Translations under genes and position numbers: made by a program
The notes under the pieces: model-generated
Database searches by the model: none
What the model was told of the DNA's origin: nothing
Seen by the model: the letters and a program-made list of their open reading frames with translations, nothing else
Part shown: one piece after another, positions 8,505 to 17,766 of the stretch
Numbering within the stretch: position 1 is the stretch's first letter
Layout of the letters: each line of letters begins with the position of its first letter
DNA from: an uncultured Bacteroidales bacterium
Lineage (GTDB): Bacteria > Bacteroidota > Bacteroidia > Bacteroidales > Muribaculaceae
Direction: 5' to 3'
NCBI GenBank assembly: GCA_902785925.1
Contig: CADAAI010000004.1
Coordinates: 99,011-163,010 of the forward strand
DNA: 64,000 nt

Positions 8505-11500
8505 CAAATTGCATTGTTGGCTGCGTTAGTGCTGGCATGTGGAGCTCCCATTAGCACTGCCTCATGGCAGGGCTTGGGCTTCGATGCGAGCGCACAAGCC
8601 AACAAGAAAATCACTGGTGTTGTAAAAGACAATACTGGTGAGCCGCTGATCGGTGCTATGGTAAAGGTAAAAGGCACAAGCCGTGCTACCGCTACCGACA
8701 TTAATGGATTCTTCTCAATCCAGGCCGATCCTAATGCCACTCTTGAAGTTTCCTACGTAGGCTACAAGAGCATTGAGGTTCCCGCCTCAAGGGCAAGTGA
8801 AATCACCTTAGCTGGTGACAACACCCTCGATGAGGTTGTTATCACCGCTGAGTTTGGTATGAAACGTGTTGCACGTTCGGTAGGTTCTTCGGTACAGAAC
8901 GTGAAGGCCAGCGACATCATTGAGTCGGGTCGTAACGACTTCATCTCCGCCCTCCAGGGCCGTGTGTCGGGTATGACCGTTACCAGTACCAATGGTGCCC
9001 CAGGTGCTTCGACCCAGGTAATCCTGCGTAGTGCAACATCAATTTCGGGTAACAACCAGCCACTTTATGTAGTTGATGGTGTTCCCATGAACAACACAAC
9101 CTTCGACGGTAGAAACCTTGCTGTAGCCGACGACGTTTCGGGTAGCAACCCCCGTAACACCGACTTCGCTTCTCGTGGTAACGACTTCAACCCCGAGGAC
9201 ATCGAGAGCATGACCGTGCTTAAGGGTGCTGCCGCTGCTGCGCTTTATGGTTCAGACGCTTCGAACGGTGCCATCATCATCACCACCAAGAAGGGTGCTA
9301 GTGGCCAGGCTAGAGTAACCTACAGCAACCAGCTCTCTTGGTCTAAAGCCTATGGCTGGCCAAAGATTCAGAACAAGTATGCCAATGGTTCTTATGGTGC
9401 TACTAACTTCTACTACACCAGCACTTGGGGTAGCCTTTACACCGGTGATTATCCCACCTACGACAACACCAAGGCAATCCTTCAAACTGGTTTCATGCAC
9501 AAGCACAACATCGCGGTGCAGGCAGGTAACGACAAGATGAGTGTTCGCGCCAGTGCTTCGTTCATCGACCAGGAAGGTGTTATCAAGACCACCGACCTCA
9601 AGCGTCAAAACGTTTCTATTGCCGGTCGCGCCCAAATCAACAAGTGGTTGCGCTTCGAGGGTAGCATGCAATATGTGCACATGAGCAACCAGAAGGTTGA
9701 CCGTTACACTTCGGGCCCATTGTATCGTGCTTATCTGTGGCCACACGTTGACGACATGAGCAACTACATGGCCGAGGATGGTGTACACATGCGTTATCCA
9801 GAGCTCTATACCGACGGTGACCTCTTGAACCCATTGTTCATGATGTATAAGAACAAGAACAATGATAAGACCGACCGCATCATCACGGCTATGAGCATCG
9901 ATATCACTCCAATTGAGCACACCTACATCCGTGGTCAGTTTGGTTGGGATGTCAGCACTTCTCAATATGAGTATGGTAAGCATCCTTACTATGCATCTTA
10001 CAACTTTGATGTTATAGACGGTGGTTCTTACAACCTTTCGAAGTATAACACCAATGACCCAACTATCAACATCCTTGCTGGTTACAACAACACGTTCGAC
10101 AAGTTCAACTTCGGTATCCAGTTTGGTTACCACCAGCTTGAGAACGGTGTTACCAGTTTGGCATCTTATGGATCGAAATTCCGTGTTATCGACTTCTTCT
10201 CAATCAACAACTGCGATCCTGCTACTGTTGTAAGTAAGAAGAGATCTACCCGTCGTCGCCTCCAGGCTATCTCGGGTCAGTTGGAGCTTGGCTGGAACGA
10301 CATGATCTTTGCCAACTTCCGTTTCCGTAATGACTGGTCTTCTACTCTGCCAAAGAACAACCGCAGCTACTTCTATCCATCGGTAGAGCTTTCTTGGGTA
10401 CTCACCGAGCTTGCTCCTCTCAAGAACCTTGGGTGGCTTAACTACTTTAAACTGCGCGGTGCATTTGCTCAGGTTGGTAAGGACGCTCCAGTTCTTTCTA
10501 TCGACCCAGAGCTCGAGGCTACCGGTCTCTATGGCGGTGGTTACAAGTATGGCTTCACTGGACCTAACAAGTCGCTCAAGCCCGAGATGAACACCTCATG
10601 GGAGGTTGGTGCTGAGGCCCGCTTCTGGGATAACCGCATCAACACCGACTTTACTTGGTTCCACACCCACTGCTCCGACCAGATTGTGACTGGTTTCCGT
10701 CTGTCTTATGCTACCGGATTTGTGCTCAACAATATGAACGTTGGTACATTTAATACATGGGGATGGGAATTCCACATCGACGCCGACCTCGTTCGCACTA
10801 ACGACTTCACTTGGAATGTAGGCTTCAATGCTTCTCACACCAATAGTAAGGTGGTTTATCTGCCCGAGAACGTGAGTGAGTACTACAATGCCTATACTTG
10901 GAACTCGGGTAACATCCGTAACGGTATCGTACTTGGCGAACCAATTACTACCATTACTGGCCGTCCATTCAAGCGCAATGACAATGGCGATATCCTCATC
11001 AGCCCAACAACTGGTCTTCCATTGATCGCATCCGACTGGAAAGTTATTGGCAACCGCGAGCCTAAGCTCCGCTTTGGTATCACAACTTCGTTGCGTTACC
11101 GCGACTTCCGCTTGAGTGCTATGTTCAGCGGACGCTACCATGCAACAATGGTTAACGGTACTGCCCGTGAGTTGATGAACCGTGGTATGAGTGACTACTC
11201 AGCTCGCCTGCGTGAGAGTGGCTACTACACTCTTACCGGTGTGCTTGAAGATGGTAACGAGAATAGCGATCACCCAACCTACTCGACTATCGCCAACCGC
11301 GCAATGTTTGGTAACAGTGCAAGCACCTGGCTCGACGACTACGATGAGCCATGGGTACAAGACAAGATCAACTACATCCGTCTGCAAGAGTTACGACTCA
11401 CTTACAACATTCCAAGCGCATTCCTCCAGAAGGCCACTCGTGGCATCGTTAAGAACGCTATGGTTTATGTTTCGGGTAACGACTTGTTCACACTCACCAA

Positions 11501-11630
11501 CTACACCGGATATGACGTAGTAGGTAACGTGATGAGTGCATCGGCAGGTGGTGTCGGTGGTGAAGGCTACGACTGCTGGTCATTGCCTAGCCCACGCAGC
11601 TACTCTGTTGGTCTGAGTGTTACATTCTAA
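8496..11630 (+). CDS. SusC/RagA-family TonB-linked outer-membrane transporter (copy 2)
   Basis: A 1044-residue SusC-like transporter starting at the ATG at 8496 (MKKQIALLAALVLACG), two codons after an in-frame GTG. Domains in order: signal peptide; CarboxypepD_reg-like (ITGVVKDNTGEPLIGAMV); plug with FISALQGRVSGMTV, QPLYVVDGVPMNN and TVLKGAAAAALYGSDA; then the barrel, ending in VGLSVTF. It is about 80 residues shorter than copy 1 and only distantly similar beyond the first domain, so the two should take up different ligands. It heads an operon with a SusD-like_2 lipoprotein and a DUF4397 lipoprotein. Expression may depend on the orientation of the upstream recombinase segment. Confidence 0.95.
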   Translation: MKKQIALLAALVLACGAPISTASWQGLGFDASAQANKKITGVVKDNTGEPLIGAMVKVKGTSRATATDINGFFSIQADPNATLEVSYVGYKSIEVPASRASEITLAGDNTLDEVVITAEFGMKRVARSVGSSVQNVKASDIIESGRNDFISALQGRVSGMTVTSTNGAPGASTQVILRSATSISGNNQPLYVVDGVPMNNTTFDGRNLAVADDVSGSNPRNTDFASRGNDFNPEDIESMTVLKGAAAAALYGSDASNGAIIITTKKGASGQARVTYSNQLSWSKAYGWPKIQNKYANGSYGATNFYYTSTWGSLYTGDYPTYDNTKAILQTGFMHKHNIAVQAGNDKMSVRASASFIDQEGVIKTTDLKRQNVSIAGRAQINKWLRFEGSMQYVHMSNQKVDRYTSGPLYRAYLWPHVDDMSNYMAEDGVHMRYPELYTDGDLLNPLFMMYKNKNNDKTDRIITAMSIDITPIEHTYIRGQFGWDVSTSQYEYGKHPYYASYNFDVIDGGSYNLSKYNTNDPTINILAGYNNTFDKFNFGIQFGYHQLENGVTSLASYGSKFRVIDFFSINNCDPATVVSKKRSTRRRLQAISGQLELGWNDMIFANFRFRNDWSSTLPKNNRSYFYPSVELSWVLTELAPLKNLGWLNYFKLRGAFAQVGKDAPVLSIDPELEATGLYGGGYKYGFTGPNKSLKPEMNTSWEVGAEARFWDNRINTDFTWFHTHCSDQIVTGFRLSYATGFVLNNMNVGTFNTWGWEFHIDADLVRTNDFTWNVGFNASHTNSKVVYLPENVSEYYNAYTWNSGNIRNGIVLGEPITTITGRPFKRNDNGDILISPTTGLPLIASDWKVIGNREPKLRFGITTSLRYRDFRLSAMFSGRYHATMVNGTARELMNRGMSDYSARLRESGYYTLTGVLEDGNENSDHPTYSTIANRAMFGNSASTWLDDYDEPWVQDKINYIRLQELRLTYNIPSAFLQKATRGIVKNAMVYVSGNDLFTLTNYTGYDVVGNVMSASAGGVGGEGYDCWSLPSPRSYSVGLSVTF

Positions 11631-11660
11631 TTTTTAATCACAATAAAATTTAGAAAGACA

Positions 11661-13808
11661 ATGAAAAAATTCAATTATATATTAGTGCTTTTCGCATCGG
11701 TGTTGGTAGGGCTTAGCACAGTAAGCTGCGAGGACTATCTGGATGTGAACAGGAATGAAGATGCTCCCGACTATGTAGATGCCTACCTGTATCTTGCTGG
11801 TATACAGCAAAACTACCAAGGCCTATACTGGGACATTCGTGCCCTGGGTCCTTTGACCCAAATGATGGGTACTTCGAGCTATGGCAACTTTGCCAACCAC
11901 TACTACAGTGCTGGTAGTGATGCCGCTGGCGAGATTTGGCGTATGGTATACTGGAATCAAGGAATGAACCTTGAGAACATGATTAACCAGTCTCTTGAAG
12001 CCGAAAACTGGACTCTAGCCGGAATTGGCTATGCAATGAAAGCCTTCTCTTGGGATGCGATGACTAAATATCATGGTGACCTGCCCATGAAGCAAGCTTT
12101 TGTGCCTGGTTTGCTCTCACACGAGTATGACTATCAAGATGAAATCTATCCACAGATTATTGAGTGGGCAAAGCTAGCCATCGAGTACTTGCAGAAGGAA
12201 GATAACACCAACTATGGTACCAAGATTTCGAGCAACGACTATATCTATGGTGGCGACAAGCAGAAGTGGATTAAGTTTGCTTATGCCGTAATAGTTCGAA
12301 ACCTCGCTTCGCTGAGTCACAAGAACAACTTCAAGAGCGAGTATTATCCTCAGCTCGTTGAGGCTGCAAGCAAGGCATTCCAGAGCAACGACGACAACGC
12401 TACTTTGACTATTGGTGGTGGCGGTGCAAGTGCTGCCTATAGCTCTTACAACAACTTCTGGTGCCCATTCCGTGGCAACCTCGCTCGTTCTTACTGGCCA
12501 CATGAGTATGCTGTAGAGATTATGACTGGCCGTGTGCCCAAATATGACGACACAGGCAACTGGATTCAGGCCGAGGACTACGAGAACAAGTACTTGCGCT
12601 ATGAGATTGCCGACGAGCAAATCATTTGCGACACTACCGATGCTGTTGGTCACTTCGACCCACGTCCTCTTGCCAAGCTCACAACATCTAGTGGTTGCAA
12701 GGCTTATATCCTTAGTGTAAAAATTCCAACCGAAGAAGAATATGAAGCTTTAACTCAAGAGGAGAAGGATAGTGTTGACAGGGTTGTTATTAACGACGGA
12801 CGTCGCATCTTCGCTACTTCAATTGGCGAAGCACTTACAAAGGCTAAATCTATTACTGGTGCTACCAATCTTGAGAATAGCAACCTCACACTGCGTGTTA
12901 ATGAGAAAGACTTAAACCGTCTCAAAAAGTTTGTATTCTTTGGCGGAACATTCACTGGAACCGTAAGCTCGTTCCTCAACAATGAGGTTGCCGATCCACA
13001 GCAAGCTAAGAACAGTAGTGTAGCTAACTTCTATGACATGCCTTACACCATCACTTCGGTTAGTGAGGTTACAGCTGGTACTGGTCGTTGGTTATATCGT
13101 GAGGATGCACCTTACATCTTGACAACTTATTCCGAGATTCTCTTCGACCTGGCCGAGGCTCAGTTCATCGCCGGTGATAAGGGTGCAGCTCTCGAAACTT
13201 GGAAGAAGGCTGTTGCTGCCGACCTTGAGTTTACCGCTAAGTATATTGTAGCTCCTACTTGCACCGAAAGTGAAACATATCACTTTGGTGATGTTGTTGA
13301 TGCTGCCGACTTCAACACTCTTGCTCAACAGTATATCAATGGTCCATATGTTAACGGTATGACTCTCGACAAGTTCTCAATGTCGCACATCATGATGCAG
13401 AAGTTTGTTGCCCTCTATCCTTGGGGTGCTGGTGAGGTTTGGGTTGACCAACGCAAGAACTTCTATGACATTCAGTTCAGTGGTGAAGTTCCTGCCGAAG
13501 GCAACGGTTATGACCTGAACACCTTGAACCAGAAAGTCGATACCGACCCAACTAAGGTTTATAAGGGCTTCTATCTGATGCCTGCTCAGGTTCAGGGCCG
13601 CAAGAGTGCTTACAACAAGTACAACCACGGCTCACCTTGCTTCCGCGTTCGTCCACGTTACAACTCTGAGTACATGTGGAACAAGCCTAGCTTGGACAAG
13701 CTTGCTCCTTACAGTGGTATGACTAACCGTTACATCACTTCAATTCCTTGGTTTGCTTATCCTGGCGACCAACCTAAGACTCAGGTTTGGACTACTGCTG
13801 ATGAATAA
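11661..13808 (+). CDS. SusD/RagB-family lipoprotein (SusD-like_2 group)
   Basis: A 715-residue lipoprotein with signal peptide and lipobox (MKKFNYILVLFASVLVG, then LSTVSC). The start of the mature part (EDYLDVNRNEDAP) and the features NQGMNLENMINQSL, YAMKAFSWDAMTKYHGDLP and DLAEAQFIAGD fit the SusD-like_2 branch of the SusD superfamily, which differs from the classical RagB branch at 1428-3215. It lies 30 bp after its susC on the same strand. Its role would be ligand capture over the SusC barrel at the outer membrane. The two susD genes belonging to different subfamilies supports the view that the two systems are not recent duplicates. Confidence 0.9.
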   Translation: MKKFNYILVLFASVLVGLSTVSCEDYLDVNRNEDAPDYVDAYLYLAGIQQNYQGLYWDIRALGPLTQMMGTSSYGNFANHYYSAGSDAAGEIWRMVYWNQGMNLENMINQSLEAENWTLAGIGYAMKAFSWDAMTKYHGDLPMKQAFVPGLLSHEYDYQDEIYPQIIEWAKLAIEYLQKEDNTNYGTKISSNDYIYGGDKQKWIKFAYAVIVRNLASLSHKNNFKSEYYPQLVEAASKAFQSNDDNATLTIGGGGASAAYSSYNNFWCPFRGNLARSYWPHEYAVEIMTGRVPKYDDTGNWIQAEDYENKYLRYEIADEQIICDTTDAVGHFDPRPLAKLTTSSGCKAYILSVKIPTEEEYEALTQEEKDSVDRVVINDGRRIFATSIGEALTKAKSITGATNLENSNLTLRVNEKDLNRLKKFVFFGGTFTGTVSSFLNNEVADPQQAKNSSVANFYDMPYTITSVSEVTAGTGRWLYREDAPYILTTYSEILFDLAEAQFIAGDKGAALETWKKAVAADLEFTAKYIVAPTCTESETYHFGDVVDAADFNTLAQQYINGPYVNGMTLDKFSMSHIMMQKFVALYPWGAGEVWVDQRKNFYDIQFSGEVPAEGNGYDLNTLNQKVDTDPTKVYKGFYLMPAQVQGRKSAYNKYNHGSPCFRVRPRYNSEYMWNKPSLDKLAPYSGMTNRYITSIPWFAYPGDQPKTQVWTTADE

Positions 13809-13865
13809 TGACAAGTGAACTCCATTACAATACAGAATAGTAATTAATTTAAAAACTTAAGTACA

Positions 13866-14708
13866 ATGAAATATTTCAAATATATCATCATGTCTTTGGT
13901 ATTAGTTGCTGCAGCTACTTCTTGTAGCGATCGCGACGTGGAATTCCCTTGGGAGCCAGTTGATACTTCAACTAAGGCTTTTGTGCAAATCATGTACATG
14001 GGTCCCGTGACCAACGTCGCTGCCAACAATATCTATAAGATTACGCTTAACAATCAGGTATATGAGAACAATGGTGCTGCAATCCTTAGCACCTACAATG
14101 GCACCCCTGGCGGTGGCACTGGATTGTTCTACACCGTTGATGCTGGTGATGTTAATATCAAGCTTTGGAAGAGCGACACCAGCGATGGAGCCGAGGTTTA
14201 CAACAACAAGTTCCATGTTGAGGCTGGTAAATACTACTCGGTAGTGGTTCACCTCTTCACTTTACCTCCCACTGTTATTGAGCGTGGTGAGCTTCCTGTA
14301 TTCATCACCTCGAGTACTGTTGAGAATAGTGCTGTGCGCTTCTACAACTTCATGTTTGAGGACGAGACAACTCCATCTACAGCTAAGTTGCAGTTGCGTC
14401 TGCAAAACACCGAGACTAAGGAATATGAGCCAGTTGGCAAGCCTGTGGGCTTTGGCGAGGCTACTGAGTGGCTCACTCCAACTGTTATCAAGACCTCTTA
14501 CAACAGCTCGGGTTCACAACGTCGTGACCTTGACGTGATCTACACCGATGGTTCTCCATTGGCCTACACCAATGCTAATGGTGGCACCGTTGCCAAGTTC
14601 ACCGACTATTGGACTCTGGCCATTGGCCGTGGTTACATGTGGTTCCTGCGTGGTACCCGTGGCACCACAACTCGTCCACTTGCTATCACACAATGGACAG
14701 CCAACTAA
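13866..14708 (+). CDS. DUF4397-domain lipoprotein
   Basis: A 280-residue lipoprotein with signal peptide MKYFKYIIMSLVLVAAATSC and Cys lipobox. The body (KAFVQIMYMGPVTNVAANN...) has the beta-rich pattern of DUF4397, seen in secreted accessory proteins encoded beside SusCD pairs. It is the third gene of the susC-susD operon, 57 bp after the SusD gene, and is followed by a strong terminator. It could be an extra surface ligand-binding protein, though no binding residues are known. Family call is moderate. Confidence 0.7.
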   Translation: MKYFKYIIMSLVLVAAATSCSDRDVEFPWEPVDTSTKAFVQIMYMGPVTNVAANNIYKITLNNQVYENNGAAILSTYNGTPGGGTGLFYTVDAGDVNIKLWKSDTSDGAEVYNNKFHVEAGKYYSVVVHLFTLPPTVIERGELPVFITSSTVENSAVRFYNFMFEDETTPSTAKLQLRLQNTETKEYEPVGKPVGFGEATEWLTPTVIKTSYNSSGSQRRDLDVIYTDGSPLAYTNANGGTVAKFTDYWTLAIGRGYMWFLRGTRGTTTRPLAITQWTAN

Positions 14709-14740
14709 TCATGTGAGCAACACATCACATTGACTTTATC

Positions 14741-14775
14741 AAGGTGTGGCACTTCAATCAAAGGTGCCACACCTT
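14741..14775. terminator. Bidirectional terminator between convergent genes
   Basis: A perfect 12-bp stem (AAGGTGTGGCAC with GTGCCACACCTT, 11-nt loop) separates the convergent genes ending at 14708 and 14782. Confidence 0.75.
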
Positions 14776-14781
14776 AATTTA

Positions 14782-15351
14782 TTATAGAAGGTTGGGGAGG
14801 CTTTGATGCCACTCGGGGATGGTGCTTAGCAGGTTGTAGTGGAATTGGTAGGATCCGTCGGCAGGGCGCACTACACAGCGGGCAAGCTCAAGCTGTGGGG
14901 TTACGCTGGTGGTACTCATCATGAGCATCTGGAATCCGTAGTCGATGCATGCAGGGTTGCACACGCCACCGCGTGTCCATTCGTTGAGTTGTAGCATTGC
15001 CTCATGACTGCAGGGGTCAAGGAAGGTGGTTACGCTGCGTTGCCATTCGCTGAGTTTCCACTCTACTGGCCTGACGCACTGTTGCGGCACAGTGGCGAAA
15101 ACCATTCCGTCGCGAGTGTCGATGGGCACTTGCGAGGCCAGATTCTCGATAGGTAGCAAGTGGGCTGGGGCAGTGTTAAGTAGATGGGCATACCACTGCT
15201 TGATGTTGGTGAGCAACAGGGCGTCGAGGTCGATGCCGTCGTCCCACTCCACCGTGCAGTCGCGTCGTGGTATCTCGAGATGCATCACCTGCTTCCACAG
15301 GTTGAGCATATCACTCTCGGTTAAGTTGTAGAACTGATTGGTGTTTTCCAT
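14782..15351 (-). CDS. Conserved hypothetical protein, 189 aa
   Basis: A soluble, Trp- and Leu-rich 189-residue protein starting MENTNQFYNLTESDMLNLW, with no signal peptide or membrane segment. I do not recognise a named family. The middle shows VFATVPQQCVRPVEWKLSEW and the C-terminal third has ARCVVRPADGSYQFHY. The gene is monocistronic, with a shared terminator on one side and a 137-bp gap to the aminotransferase on the other. Clean codon use and the long ORF argue that it is real. Function unknown. Confidence 0.6.
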   Translation of the reverse strand: MENTNQFYNLTESDMLNLWKQVMHLEIPRRDCTVEWDDGIDLDALLLTNIKQWYAHLLNTAPAHLLPIENLASQVPIDTRDGMVFATVPQQCVRPVEWKLSEWQRSVTTFLDPCSHEAMLQLNEWTRGGVCNPACIDYGFQMLMMSTTSVTPQLELARCVVRPADGSYQFHYNLLSTIPEWHQSLPNLL

Positions 15352-15436
15352 GAGTAAAGTAAATTTAGCGTTATAGTCATCGCAAAATTATTCCATTCAA
15401 TTTCTCGAAAACAATATTAAAATAGTACAAATAAAA

Positions 15437-15466
15437 ATGCAGCACTTCTATTATGAGGTGCTGCAT
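15437..15466 (-). terminator. Terminator of the aminotransferase gene
   Basis: A 12-bp stem (ATGCAGCACTTC with GAGGTGCTGCAT, one G-T pair) is followed on the minus strand by TTTTTATTTG, 20 bp past the stop codon at 15489. Just outside it, at 15468-15480, is a TTGTGCATTATG fragment of the window's dispersed repeat. Confidence 0.65.
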
Positions 15467-15488
15467 ATTGTGCATTATGTATTACGAA

Positions 15489-16676
15489 TTATTTTAGTGC
15501 ATCAACTGCTGCTTTGAGCTGATGCATAGCCTGCTCAAGGCGTTGACGTGGAGTTCCCACGTTCAGTCGCATGTGGCAGTAGCCCGGAACGCCATAAATT
15601 TCGCCATTGTTGAGCGCAAGATGGGCATCGTTGGCAAAGAACTTCACCAGTTGTGAGTGGTCAAGACCCAATCGCCTGCAGTCGAGCCACATCAGGAACG
15701 ACGCTTGTGGCTTGATGGCATAGATGTCGGGTATGTTTTCTTTGCAGAAATCAGCAACATAGAGTACATTCTGCTCAATGTATTTCTTGCACTCTTCGAG
15801 CCACGGCTCACCATAACGATAGCCCACCTCGGTGGCAAGCAATGAAGGGATATTGGCATTACACAGCTCATTAACCTCTACCCAGCGATAGAATTCACTG
15901 CGCAATTCGGGGTTCTTGATTACCAGCCATGTACTTTTTAATCCTGGAATATTGAACGTCTTACCAGGAGAGCCACAGGTAATGGTCACTGCTGCCGCAT
16001 CCTCGCTCACGGTTGCCAGTGGGATGTGCTTGTGGCCAAAGAGAGTAATGTCGCCAAACACCTCGTCGCTGAAAAGAATCACATTGTGGCGGCGAGCCAG
16101 TGCGGCAACTTGTTGCAGCTCTTCTTTTTTCCACACGATGCCAATAGGGTTCTGTGGGTTGCACACAATCATGAGTTTTGGTTTCTGCTCAATGAACACA
16201 CGCTCCAGGTCGTCAAGATCCATACGATAGAAGTGATCGCCAGTGGGCACAAGGTTGTTGCGCACCGCCAAGCGGCGGTTACCCTCAATCACGTCCTTGA
16301 AGTCGTAGTACACAGGCTCTTGCAGCACAACGCGGTCACCGGGTTGAGTATAGAAGTTGAGGACCATTCCCAAGGCAGGCATTCCGCCAGGCATGAATGT
16401 CATCTCTTCACGACTAATCTCGAAGCCATTGCGGCGACGCTGCCAGTCGATAATCGATTGCCAATATTCGTCATAGGGAAGTGTGTATCCGTAGATGGGG
16501 TGGTCACCAAATCGTGACACTAATGCATTACTGATTTCGGGGCAAACAGCGAAGTCCATATCGGCAATCCACAGGGGGAGCAAGTCGTCACGACCAAATA
16601 GCGGTGTAAGCTGGTCATTTTTTTTGCAGTGCGTACCTTTCCTGTCGATGATAGTATCAAAATTGTATTGATTCAT
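15489..16676 (-). CDS. PatB/MalY-type aminotransferase (putative C-S lyase)
   Basis: A 395-residue PLP-dependent fold-type I enzyme. The start MNQYNFDTIIDRKGTHCKK and DLLPLWIADMDFAVCP are the N-terminal signature of PatB/MalY cystathionine beta-lyases. The PLP site is visible in CNPQNPIG, FSDEVFGDI and CGSPGKTFNIPGLK, with the Schiff-base Lys in SPGKT. The C-terminal Arg region is MRLNVGTPRQRLEQA. Such enzymes cleave cystathionine or cysteine conjugates, releasing pyruvate and ammonia. The gene is divergent from dapF with promoters back to back. General aminotransferase activity on another substrate cannot be excluded. Confidence 0.88.
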   Translation of the reverse strand: MNQYNFDTIIDRKGTHCKKNDQLTPLFGRDDLLPLWIADMDFAVCPEISNALVSRFGDHPIYGYTLPYDEYWQSIIDWQRRRNGFEISREEMTFMPGGMPALGMVLNFYTQPGDRVVLQEPVYYDFKDVIEGNRRLAVRNNLVPTGDHFYRMDLDDLERVFIEQKPKLMIVCNPQNPIGIVWKKEELQQVAALARRHNVILFSDEVFGDITLFGHKHIPLATVSEDAAAVTITCGSPGKTFNIPGLKSTWLVIKNPELRSEFYRWVEVNELCNANIPSLLATEVGYRYGEPWLEECKKYIEQNVLYVADFCKENIPDIYAIKPQASFLMWLDCRRLGLDHSQLVKFFANDAHLALNNGEIYGVPGYCHMRLNVGTPRQRLEQAMHQLKAAVDALK

Positions 16677-16711
16677 TCTAATTTCTGTTTTAGGTTTAGG
16701 ATTTAGTTGTG

Positions 16712-16741
16712 CAAATGTACTACTTTTTTCAACGCGCGCAA
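16712..16741 (-). promoter_or_regulatory. Aminotransferase promoter
   Basis: On the minus strand, TTG at 16741-16739, a 19-nt spacer and TACATTTG at 16719-16712 match the Bacteroidetes promoter consensus. The leader would be about 30 nt. Confidence 0.6.
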
Positions 16742-16793
16742 GCCCTAGAAATCTTTTTTAACCTCTTGATAATAGTAATTCAACTACCAAAAA

Positions 16794-16825
16794 TTGTGGA
16801 AACTCAAAGTAAATGCCTATCTTTG
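16794..16825 (+). promoter_or_regulatory. dapF promoter
   Basis: TTG at 16794-16796, a 21-nt spacer and TATCTTTG at 16818-16825. The ATG at 16863 lies about 30 nt past the expected transcription start. This rules out the upstream in-frame TTG start at 16794, which falls inside the promoter. Confidence 0.65.
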
Positions 16826-16862
16826 TGGGCACAACACCATACATTATTTATTGTTTAGAAAT

Positions 16863-17687
16863 ATGGATAACGGCAAGAAAAAGATACATTTTGTGAAAAT
16901 GCATGGCTTGGGCAACGACTATATCTATGTCGACACCGAGTTCAATACTATCCCCGACCCCAGCAGGGCGTCAATCGCGTGGAGCAAGCCCCACACAGGA
17001 ATTGGAAGCGACGGACTAATCCTGATAGGACGCTCACCCGAGGCCGACTTCACAATGCGCATTATCAATGCCGATGGCCTAGAGGGGCAGATGTGCGGCA
17101 ACGCCAGTCGCTGCTTGGGCAAGTACGTGTATGAGCGCGGCCTCACACGCAAAACTACCATCAGTATGCTCACGCGTGCTGGCATCAAGATGCTTTATCT
17201 TGACGTTGATGACAACGACATGGTACAAAGCGTTACTGTCGACCTCATGGAGCCAGTGCTCGCCGACACCACCCAATTCCTCACCGAGGGCGAACAGCTC
17301 CCCGACGGCGTGTTTGTGTCGATAGGTAATCCTAATTATGTGATTTTTGTCGACGACATAAACGATATTGATCTTGCCAAGGTGGGGCCTGTGCTGGAGT
17401 TCCACTCCCGCTTCCCGCAGCGCTGCAACATAGAGTTTGCTCAAGTGTTAGGTCCCAATGAGATAAGAATGAGAGTGTGGGAGCGTGGTAGCGGCATCAC
17501 AATGGCTTGCGGCACTGGAGCCTGTGCTACACTTGTGGCCGCAGTAGTTTCTGGCCGAACTGAGCGCTCGTCAAAGATAATAATGGATGGTGGCACACTC
17601 AACATCGAGTGGCGCGAGAGCGACAACCACCTCTACATGACAGGCCCTGCTACCACAGTCTTTGAGGGCGACATAGAGTTGCCGTAA
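16863..17687 (+). CDS. dapF: Diaminopimelate epimerase
   Basis: Converts LL- to meso-diaminopimelate for lysine and peptidoglycan synthesis, in the cytoplasm. The 274-residue product starts MDNGKKKIHFVKMHGLGND, with the family's KMHGLGND motif. The two catalytic cysteines appear in MCGNASRCLG and MACGTGACATLVA. The start was set by the promoter, which overlaps the longer reading frame. Length is normal. Bacteroidales often pair dapF with an LL-DAP aminotransferase gene; here the neighbour is a divergent PatB/MalY-type enzyme instead. Confidence 0.97.
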   Translation: MDNGKKKIHFVKMHGLGNDYIYVDTEFNTIPDPSRASIAWSKPHTGIGSDGLILIGRSPEADFTMRIINADGLEGQMCGNASRCLGKYVYERGLTRKTTISMLTRAGIKMLYLDVDDNDMVQSVTVDLMEPVLADTTQFLTEGEQLPDGVFVSIGNPNYVIFVDDINDIDLAKVGPVLEFHSRFPQRCNIEFAQVLGPNEIRMRVWERGSGITMACGTGACATLVAAVVSGRTERSSKIIMDGGTLNIEWRESDNHLYMTGPATTVFEGDIELP

Positions 17688-17711
17688 TCAATGAATAGTT
17701 TTGCTCACAAA

Positions 17712-17746
17712 AAATGGGACTCAGAATTTAATTTTGAGTCCCATTT
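17712..17746. terminator. Bidirectional terminator between dapF and dnaX
   Basis: A perfect 12-bp stem (AAATGGGACTCA with TGAGTCCCATTT) with A- and T-runs on both sides, between convergent genes ending at 17687 and 17767. Confidence 0.8.
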
Positions 17747-17766
17747 CTATTTTGTATCGTGCATTT